From Chloroflexota bacterium (lineage in GTDB: Bacteria > Chloroflexota > Dehalococcoidia > Lucifugimonadales > UBA3495): a stretch of DNA of 18,047 bases. The stretch lies in the NCBI GenBank assembly GCA_022561675.1, contig JADFQT010000010.1, positions 1 to 18,047 on the forward strand. Direction: 5' to 3'. Position 1 is the stretch's first letter. Every line of letters starts with the position of its first letter. Below are positions 13,242 through 18,047 of the stretch, in pieces. The translations under genes and the position numbers were made by a program. Under the pieces are notes generated by a model. The model was given only the letters and a program-made list of their open reading frames with translations, was not told the origin of the DNA and did no database searches.

Positions 13242-14207
13242 TTAAGGAATCAGCACTACCTTGCCGGTGGTGGCCCGGGATTCCAGCTGCCGGTGGGCTT
13301 CCGCAGCCTCGGAAAGGGCCATCACGTGTTCAACCCGCAATTTCAACTCTCCGGACTTTACCCATCCCAGCACATCCCCGGCCCGCTGTTCCAACTCCTG
13401 CCGAGTCACGGTGTAATCGCCCAGTCCCGGGCGGGTCAGGTACTTGGAGCCGTTGCCCAGAACCCGCGGGTCGACCGGTGGAACGGGACCGCTGGCCTGT
13501 CCGTACAGCACCAGATAACCACGCCGCGCCAAAGAGCTTACGCTTTTATCAAAGGTCGTCTGGCCCACGGCGTCGTACACCACCTGAACTCCAGCCCCTT
13601 CGGTGGCTTGGCTGATCTCCTCGGCGAAGTCCTGCTGGGTGTACAGAATTACCTGGTCAGCGCCGGCCCCCTTGGCCAGCTCGGCCTTGGCCTCAGTGGA
13701 AACGGTGGAAAAGACGTAGCCGCCCAGCCGCTTAACCATTTGGATCAACAGCAACCCTACGCCTCCGGCGCCGGCGTGAATCAAGACTTTGTCCCCCCGC
13801 TGAACCGGGTAGGTGGAATGACAGAGATAGTGGGCAGTCATGCCCTGGAGCATCACCGCCGCACCGGCCTTGGCGTCCAGCCCATCAGGCAATTTGATCA
13901 CCCTGGAAGCGGGCACCACTGCCTGCTCCGCGTAGGACCCGGGAATACTGCAGTACACTACGGAATCGCCCTCTTTAACCTCGGTAACTCCAGAGCCAAC
14001 GCTCCGAACCACTCCAGCGCCTTCCACTCCAACCACCCAGGGCAAACTGGGCGGGTTGACTCCAGAGCGGCCGTAGGTGTCGGTGAAGTTTACCCCCACC
14101 GCCTGAATCTCCAGCAAGGCCTCACCCTCTCCGGGCGTTGGGTCTGGTAGATCCTGGTATTTCATGACCTCGGGGCCGCCAAATTCAGTGATCTGTACCG
14201 CTTTCAT
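13242..14207 (-). CDS. qor: NAD(P)H:quinone oxidoreductase (medium-chain dehydrogenase/reductase)
   Basis: 321 residues, the usual QOR length. N-terminal catalytic domain with VGVNFTDTYGRSG (37-49) and GVEGAGVVRSVG, the signature of zeta-crystallin/QOR enzymes; the Rossmann domain has HAGAGGVGLLLIQMVK (144-159) for NAD(P)H; then YDAVGQTTFDKSV and the C-terminal LSEAAEAHRQLESRATTGKVVL. Zinc-binding cysteines of alcohol dehydrogenases are absent, as expected for this zinc-free subfamily. The start is ATG 14205-14207, with GGGAG/AGAGG purines upstream. An intrinsic terminator lies 70-100 bases upstream on the same strand, so readthrough may be controlled. Downstream it stops right against repeat copy B. 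Confidence 0.94.
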   Translation of the reverse strand: MKAVQITEFGGPEVMKYQDLPDPTPGEGEALLEIQAVGVNFTDTYGRSGVNPPSLPWVVGVEGAGVVRSVGSGVTEVKEGDSVVYCSIPGSYAEQAVVPASRVIKLPDGLDAKAGAAVMLQGMTAHYLCHSTYPVQRGDKVLIHAGAGGVGLLLIQMVKRLGGYVFSTVSTEAKAELAKGAGADQVILYTQQDFAEEISQATEGAGVQVVYDAVGQTTFDKSVSSLARRGYLVLYGQASGPVPPVDPRVLGNGSKYLTRPGLGDYTVTRQELEQRAGDVLGWVKSGELKLRVEHVMALSEAAEAHRQLESRATTGKVVLIP

Positions 14208-14277
14208 GCCTCTACTCCCATCTCAGGTTATCGGACTTCCAGTGGATGCGGAAACAATGACCGCGACCGAGAGTCCC

Positions 14278-14304
14278 AAAAAAACCTCCGGCCAAAGGAG
14301 GCTC
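14278..14304 (-). terminator. Intrinsic terminator upstream of the quinone oxidoreductase gene
   Basis: Minus strand: CCTCC-TTTGGCC-GGAGG followed by seven T, with weaker flanking pairs lengthening the stem. No gene ends here: the next gene in this direction is qor itself, starting at 14207. So it is either an attenuator in the qor leader or the end of an unannotated small RNA. Confidence 0.65.
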
Positions 14305-14338
14305 AACGGGTTCCGCATTGGGGGCCCGCCATTGGGCG

Positions 14339-14350
14339 GTAGTATACTAC
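14339..14350. promoter_or_regulatory. Perfect 12-bp palindrome GTAGTATACTAC
   Basis: Self-complementary and holding TATACT on both strands, followed by ACAATCT on the plus strand. It could be a -10 region for either direction or a small operator. No good -35 was found (TTGGGG at 14318-14323 on the plus strand is 19 bases before TATACT). Confidence 0.35.
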
Positions 14351-14795
14351 AATCTAGCGAGTTCCCAGAGGCCAGTATGTAGTTGGCCCCAAGCGAAAGC
14401 GTGAAGGGATGCCGCTGGACATAGCTGTGCGCAACCAACCGGCCGGGTTTAGTCCGCCAAGGCCGGCGGTCTCCCAAGTTTTATAGTTTTTCCATTGCCA
14501 GAATAGCCGCAAAATGGTATCCTAGAAGAAGCCCTTTCCGCTTTCCAAACACTGTACCTCTGACCCCTTGAAGTAGGAGGTTTGGACCAATCGCGGCCCC
14601 AAACCCCGACCTTTCAGACCTCGGGTGTTGGGCGGCTCCAGAATCCATACCGCCCTACTTTCTGCATCATGCCGCAAAGGGCAGGTAGTTAGTCCACCGA
14701 AGGAATCCACCGCCAGATGTCCGGCTGCGACCATCCGACCCTTGGACATCGGCTCCGGCTGACCCGCTCTACCCCTACACTAAGGAGGTTCCAAG

Positions 14796-15608
14796 TTGGA
14801 AAAGCCCTCTCACCCATCATTTGCCGAGGCCCTGAGTCAGTTCGTCGCTGTCAAGAAGAACGGGAAAAAGGGCATGGAAGGCCACCAGGAAATCGGCCGG
14901 TTCATCGCTTGGTTCGGACGGGAACGCCGGGTTAGTGAGCTTACTCCCGCCGAGGTAGCCGATTATGCTCACCACGTGGGATTGGGAGGGAGTGAATCTA
15001 CTCAGAAGCTGAGTCCAGTAAAGGGGTTCCTGGGATTCCTAAAAGATGAGGGATGGGTAGAAACCGGGTTGGCGGCCCACCTCCGGGTTCCGCGGAGCCG
15101 GCGCACCACCTCCGGGCGCGCAACCGGCTCGGCTGCCGCCTCCGCTACTCAACTCAGCAAGGAGGGTTTTGAGCGTCTGCAAGAGCAGGTGGAGTCCCTG
15201 AAGGGAGAACGAGTCGGGGTTTTGGAAGATATCAAGCGCGCGATGGCCGATAAAGACTTTCGGGAGAACGCCCCTCTCGATGCCGCCAAGGAGCGACAGG
15301 CCCTAATCGAAGGCCGAATCCGCGAGCTGGAAACCAGCCTGGCCAGCGCCGAAATCCTCTCCGCAAAGCCTCGAAAGAATCAACAGAAGGTGGCTATGGG
15401 AACCAAAGTCACTCTCAAGGATTTGGGCTCAGGCCGGAAGATTTTGTACACCCTGGTAGACAAGCGGGAGGCAGATGTCGCCTCTGGCAAAATTTCCACC
15501 CAGTCGCCGGTAGGGCAGGCCCTATTAGAACGGAGCGTGGGCGAAGAGATTGAGGTTACAGTTCCCAAGGGAACGGTGCGTTACAAAGTCGAAAAGATCG
15601 GAGCCTGA
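14796..15608 (+). CDS. Fusion of an integrase-type SAM-like DNA-binding domain with transcription factor GreA
   Basis: 270 residues. Residues 119-270 are a complete GreA: coiled-coil LSKEGFERLQEQVESLKGER, tip KDFRENAPLDAAKERQ with the acidic pair D154 and E157 used for RNA polymerase transcript cleavage, and the C-terminal domain with VTLKDLGSGRK, STQSPVGQALLERSVGEEIEV and GTVRYKVEKI. Residues 8-100 instead resemble the SAM-like core-binding domain of tyrosine recombinases: FIAWFGRERRVSELTPAEVADYAHHVG and SPVKGFLGFLKDEGWVETGLAAHLRVPR; no catalytic recombinase domain follows. A Ser/Thr/Ala/Arg linker (101-118) joins them. Standalone GreA is about 158 residues. Start TTG 14796 has AAGGAGG seven bases upstream. 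It ends before a strong terminator. The GreA part is certain; the N-terminal assignment is by pattern. Confidence 0.88.
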   Translation: MEKPSHPSFAEALSQFVAVKKNGKKGMEGHQEIGRFIAWFGRERRVSELTPAEVADYAHHVGLGGSESTQKLSPVKGFLGFLKDEGWVETGLAAHLRVPRSRRTTSGRATGSAAASATQLSKEGFERLQEQVESLKGERVGVLEDIKRAMADKDFRENAPLDAAKERQALIEGRIRELETSLASAEILSAKPRKNQQKVAMGTKVTLKDLGSGRKILYTLVDKREADVASGKISTQSPVGQALLERSVGEEIEVTVPKGTVRYKVEKIGA

Positions 15609-15660
15609 GGCTTTAACCGTTGCACTCCAGGCTCTATCAATGCGTGAGATGACAAACCAA

Positions 15661-15696
15661 ACCGCCGGCCCATTTCAAAGCCGGCGGTTCCTCTTT
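15661..15696 (+). terminator. Intrinsic terminator after the GreA fusion gene
   Basis: ACCGCCGGC (15661-15669) pairs with GCCGGCGGT (15680-15688) over a 10-base loop, followed by TCCTCTTTT. The hairpin may also help end the convergent peroxiredoxin transcript, though its minus-strand tail is weak. Confidence 0.83.
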
Positions 15697-15718
15697 TAAG
15701 AAATCCTAATCCACCCCT

Positions 15719-16183
15719 CTATTCCAAGCCTGCCAGCACCGCCAGGATTTCCTGCGGATCGGGCAGTACCCCAGGAGTATAGGTTTCCCGGTAACGGATT
15801 ACCCCCTGCTTATCCACCACCAGCACCGCGCGCTGGCTGGCGCCGCGCTCTTCATTCCAAACGTCGTAGGCCTGACTGACTTTGCCTTTGGGGTGCCAGT
15901 CCGACAGCTCAGGGTAGGGTAGCCCGCCCAGGGCCGTGGTCCAGGCGCGATGGGCGTTAATCTGGTCGCAGCTTATACCCAGAACCTGGGCATTCTTCTC
16001 TTCGAACTGGCTGTTAAACTGCCGGAACGAAGTCGCCTGCGTGGTTCAACCAGCGGTAAAGTCGAACACGTGGAAGGATAGTATTACATGCTTCTCACCC
16101 CGGTATTTGCTTAAACTAATATCTCCTTCGCTTACCGAAGGGAGGGTGAAATCGGGTGCCTGATCACCAACTTGTCCGGGCAT
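15719..16183 (-). CDS. Selenocysteine-containing peroxiredoxin (in-frame UGA at codon 46)
   Basis: Read from ATG 16181-16183 (AGGAGG seven bases upstream) to TAG 15719-15721, this frame is open for 154 residues except one TGA at 16046-16048. It begins MPGQVGDQAPDFTLPSV, the standard AhpC/TSA opening, and the TGA falls in HVFDFTAGUTTQ, exactly where peroxiredoxins have FTxxCT, so it replaces the peroxidatic Cys. After it the conserved sequence continues: ATSFRQFNSQFEEKN, VLGISCDQ (C72), a GASQRAVLVVDKQG strand with the active-site Arg, and the C-terminus. Coding quality is equal on both sides. Peroxiredoxins reduce H2O2 and organic hydroperoxides; selenocysteine forms are known in other bacteria. 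A stop-interrupted pseudogene is the alternative, but the position makes it unlikely. Conventional gene callers would miss or split this gene. Confidence 0.9.
16000..16032 (-). promoter_or_regulatory. Candidate bacterial SECIS hairpin for the peroxiredoxin UGA
   Basis: In the mRNA, CUUCG (16032-16028) pairs with CGAAG (16004-16000), and inside it GGC (16023-16021) pairs with GCC (16011-16009), separated by a 4x4 internal loop holding a further C-G pair. The apical loop AGUUUAACA is 9 nt, with G as its second base, and begins 25 nt after the UGA. Bacterial SECIS elements lie just downstream of the UGA inside the reading frame and keep a G at the start of the apical loop. A shorter alternative (GCAGG/CCGGC, 16040-16021) would compete. 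Confidence 0.5.
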
Positions 16184-16194
16184 ATCACCACCTC

Positions 16195-16220
16195 CTAAAA
16201 TTCCTGGCTAAAATTCCTCC
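16195..16220. repeat. 13-bp tandem duplication in the peroxiredoxin leader
   Basis: CTAAAATTCCT occurs at 16195-16205 and 16208-16218 with a 13-base period. On the minus strand this doubles AGGAATTTTAG just ahead of the AGGAGG ribosome binding site, so the leader holds an extra Shine-Dalgarno-like sequence. Confidence 0.7.
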
Positions 16221-16261
16221 CGGTTGTTCCCGGTGCCGCCCCGGAGCGGAGCGCCGGTGAG

Positions 16262-16290
16262 ATTATAACCTACTATACGTCTGCTGACGA
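16262..16290 (-). promoter_or_regulatory. Promoter of the selenoperoxiredoxin gene
   Basis: Minus strand: TCGTCA (16285-16290, 4 of 6 to consensus), 17-base spacer, perfect TATAAT (16262-16267). It predicts a leader of about 70 bases that carries the 13-bp duplication. Confidence 0.65.
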
Positions 16291-16368
16291 CACTCTCCGC
16301 CGCAGCTCCCCCGGCGCTGTCCTGGGGCCAAGACATCCCTTGGCCGGCCCCGGGCCTGGCAGCGGGCA

Positions 16369-16377
16369 TGATATACT
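16369..16377 (+). promoter_or_regulatory. Extended -10 promoter candidate for the MBL-fold gene
   Basis: TGATATACT gives an extended -10 (TGn followed by TATACT), about 35 bases before the start codon. No recognisable -35. Confidence 0.4.
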
Positions 16378-16412
16378 GGCCGGCATTCGGGATGCGGTGA
16401 GGGGTAACAACT

Positions 16413-17405
16413 TTGGAAGTGATCTTCAGCCGAGGAGTCTACCTGCCGGAGTTGGATTTCTGGATGGACTCCCGGCGAAAACAGGAAACGAGCCTGATAT
16501 CCCACGGCCATTCCGACCACACCGCACGACACCGAAGGCCGATACTCACCCCCAACACCCGTCTGCTGCTCTCTGATTATCTGAGTCGCACCGACCCGGT
16601 CACCCTGGAGTACCACGAGCCCCTGGAAACAGAAAAATACACCTTGACCCTACACCCGGCCGGTCACTGCTTGGGGTCGGCCCAGGCCTTGCTTCAATCC
16701 AAAGTCAGTGGCGAGCGGGTTCTATACACCGGCGACTTCAAAGTCCGCAGCAACCCCATCAACGAACCCCTCGAACCGGTCCCCTGCGATGTGCTGATCA
16801 TGGAATCGACCTACGGGCGTCCGGAGTACAGTTTCCCGCCGGAAGAGCAGGTGCTTGCCACGGCCTGCGAAACTCTGCGGGAGTGGCTGTCCCGGGGTGA
16901 AAGGCCGGTGGTCCGGGGCTGGCGGCTGGGCAAAGCCCAGGAGCTGCTGTACCAGTTCCTGGACCAGGGATTCGAGGTGCTGGTGGAGGACAGCGTCTAT
17001 CAGATCGCCTGCACCTACCGGGAGTCCGGCGTGGATTTCCCCGGCGAGTTCCGTAGATTCGATGGCGATTGGCCGGAGGGTCAGATTCTGATCTGCCCGC
17101 CGGGACCGCGGAGTAGCAAGAGCTTATCGGGTATTCGGGGAAAGCGCTTCATGGACCTGACCGGTTGGGCCACCGCGGGCGGGCCCCAGTGGAGCCGCCG
17201 CGCCGACGCCAGCCTGCCCTACAGCGACCACGCCGATTTTAACGAGCTGGTGGGATACGTGCAGCAGGTGAAGCCGAAACAGGTTTATACCGTCAACGGC
17301 TTCCCCGAGCTGGCGGCTCACCTGCGCCAACTGGGGTATCCAGCCGTGCACCTCAACGGCAAGGGCCAGGCCGAGGACAGCGGCTTCCAGATGAAAATGC
17401 TTTAG
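16413..17405 (+). CDS. Metallo-beta-lactamase-fold exonuclease-like protein
   Basis: 330 residues. MBL metal motifs: HGHSDH (31-36), H85 in LHPAGHCLGSAQ, D108 in LYTGDFKVRS and H273 in YSDHADFNEL; ESTYGRPEYSFP (131-142) is typical of the RNA/DNA-processing branch (COG1236-type, related to beta-CASP nucleases). The C-terminal part (VYTVNGFPELAAHLRQLGY) resembles the ligase-associated exonuclease group, which has about this length; no ligase gene is in view. The region after residue 165 (VVRGWRLGKAQELLYQFLDQGF) fits a reduced beta-CASP-like insert. The start is TTG 16413 with GAGGGG eight bases upstream. It probably hydrolyses phosphodiester bonds in nucleic acid, substrate undecided. It diverges from the peroxiredoxin gene. 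Confidence 0.85.
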   Translation: MEVIFSRGVYLPELDFWMDSRRKQETSLISHGHSDHTARHRRPILTPNTRLLLSDYLSRTDPVTLEYHEPLETEKYTLTLHPAGHCLGSAQALLQSKVSGERVLYTGDFKVRSNPINEPLEPVPCDVLIMESTYGRPEYSFPPEEQVLATACETLREWLSRGERPVVRGWRLGKAQELLYQFLDQGFEVLVEDSVYQIACTYRESGVDFPGEFRRFDGDWPEGQILICPPGPRSSKSLSGIRGKRFMDLTGWATAGGPQWSRRADASLPYSDHADFNELVGYVQQVKPKQVYTVNGFPELAAHLRQLGYPAVHLNGKGQAEDSGFQMKML

Positions 17406-17479
17406 GAATCGGAATTGCGTAGCCTTTGGGAGTTTCCTGCGTAGGAACCTTCTTGCCGCCCATGTTTAGAGGATAACTC

Positions 17480-18047
17480 ATGAGCGAACACCTTCAAAGC
17501 ACCAAGCTCAGGCTCAAGCGGGCGGACCATCATTTGAAAGAACTCGACCGCAAAATCGGCGACTTCATTGATCGCAAGCCCTATCGCATGACTAGACAGA
17601 TCAATCCGCAACAAACCCACTACATCTATCGGACGCAACTGCACAGGCAGCCCCCCGCTACCTGGAGCGTTATTGTAGGCGACATCATTCACAACTTGAG
17701 ATCGGCTTTGGATAACATGGTCTATTCCTTGTGTACCAGACCCAGTCGTGATACCGCATTTCCGTTGTTCGCCAACGCCAACGTCGGGACCTTCAATCGG
17801 ATGACGGCACACGTGCCTGAGAATGCTATCACTGACATCAAAGCCCTTCAACCGTACAATTACGGGGAGGAACTGGCAGCCAGACACCCCCTGACCGCTC
17901 TCAGGGTCTTGTCCAACGCTGATAAACACAAGACTATCCATTTGTCCTATATCTCTCCGCAATTCCCGCTCATCGGGACTAACGGTCAAGTTGCCTACGT
18001 TCGGACACTCCAAGATGGCAGCGTAGAATTCTCGCTTCCCATTGACG
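17480..18047 (+). CDS. Unidentified protein, 3' end beyond the window
   Basis: I do not recognise a characterised function. 189 codons are present from ATG 17480, with AGAGGA 6-8 bases upstream and no stop before the edge. The sequence opens with a basic helical segment (TKLRLKRADHHLKELDRKIGDFID), then WSVIVGDIIHNLRSALDNMVYSL (62-84) and later LRVLSNADKHKTIHL. The IIHNLRSALDNMVY and NADKHK elements recur in a widespread family of uncharacterised bacterial proteins. No signal peptide or membrane helix. Base composition is visibly more AT-rich than the adjacent MBL-fold gene, hinting at recent acquisition. A long minus-strand frame over the same bases is a shadow. Confidence 0.75.
   Translation, partial: MSEHLQSTKLRLKRADHHLKELDRKIGDFIDRKPYRMTRQINPQQTHYIYRTQLHRQPPATWSVIVGDIIHNLRSALDNMVYSLCTRPSRDTAFPLFANANVGTFNRMTAHVPENAITDIKALQPYNYGEELAARHPLTALRVLSNADKHKTIHLSYISPQFPLIGTNGQVAYVRTLQDGSVEFSLPID

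Larger units (their letters stand above)
14208..14795. other. Long non-coding stretch with a terminator, a palindrome and possible structured RNA
   Basis: No gene is supported on either strand across about 590 bases. It contains a minus-strand intrinsic terminator (14278-14304), the perfect palindrome GTAGTATACTAC (14339-14350), a GGCCA/TGGCC hairpin near 14371-14387, and a CCGCC...GGCGG hairpin near 14453-14469 followed on the plus strand by a T-rich run to about 14491. From about 14520 to 14770 I see only GC-rich sequence with no structure I can name. A non-coding RNA is possible in 14280-14490 but I do not recognise a class. Confidence 0.45.

Noticed and set aside
13215..14150. 311-residue plus-strand frame opposite qor
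   Set aside because: Antisense shadow of a clearly conserved oxidoreductase; composition is typical of a reverse-complement frame (His/Gln/Gly-rich).
14223..14477. 84-residue minus-strand frame upstream of qor
   Set aside because: It runs through an intrinsic terminator and the palindrome, has no RBS and no family features.
15719..16183. Peroxiredoxin read as a pseudogene broken by a stop codon
   Set aside because: The only stop is TGA precisely at the peroxidatic Cys codon, the frame is intact elsewhere, and RBS and promoter are good; selenocysteine explains this better than decay.
17402..18013. 203-residue minus-strand frame at the right edge
   Set aside because: It mirrors the plus-strand gene at 17480, which has an RBS and recognisable family motifs; the minus frame has neither.

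Overview
The window looks like a GC-rich bacterial chromosome segment. The gene set fits a Chloroflexota-like (possibly Dehalococcoidia-like) organism: a T-box-controlled acetolactate synthase, a fused acetyl-CoA carboxyltransferase (AccD+AccA in one chain), an Mrp/MIP18 iron-sulfur pair, and frequent TTG/GTG starts behind strong GGAGG-type ribosome binding sites. The lineage is inferred from gene content and style, not from a marker gene. There are no rRNA or tRNA genes, no insertion sequences with transposase, and no CRISPR array.

Layout. 1-1508 (minus): acetolactate synthase large subunit ilvB, cut by the left edge, preceded by a complete T-box leader and a good sigma70-type promoter (1573-1878). 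2082-3094 (minus): two small AhpD-fold proteins, both without the canonical CxxC. 3272-3889 (plus): two-TM protein. 3933-4982 (minus): tsaD. 5292-5948 (plus): histidine phosphatase, followed by a 36-bp tandem repeat array and a degenerate palindromic repeat. 6374-7894 (plus): tilS. 8003-8687 (plus): Phd/PIN toxin-antitoxin pair behind a promoter with two operator-like repeats 21 bp apart. 8791-9633 (minus): DUF6282-like amidohydrolase, divergent from 9931-11766 (plus), the accD-accA fusion. 11815-13022 (minus): MIP18-family and Mrp-family Fe-S assembly genes, with a 9-bp-arm palindrome over the promoter. 13123-13240: a second, better copy of the palindromic repeat. 13242-14207 (minus): quinone oxidoreductase, with an orphan intrinsic terminator upstream of it. 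14208-14795: long non-coding stretch. 14796-15608 (plus): an integrase-type SAM-like domain fused to GreA. 15719-16183 (minus): a peroxiredoxin whose catalytic cysteine codon is UGA. 16413-17405 (plus): metallo-beta-lactamase-fold nuclease-like protein. 17480 to the right edge (plus): unidentified partial gene.

The two most interesting items are (i) the peroxiredoxin, which reads as one uninterrupted 154-residue protein only if the in-frame UGA at codon 46 is selenocysteine; UGA sits exactly at the peroxidatic position and a bSECIS-like hairpin follows it; and (ii) the recombinase-type DNA-binding domain fused to the transcript-cleavage factor GreA. Themes across the window are thiol/seleno redox chemistry (peroxiredoxin, two AhpD-fold proteins, quinone reductase), tRNA modification (TsaD, TilS), and short tandem duplications in many intergenic leaders.
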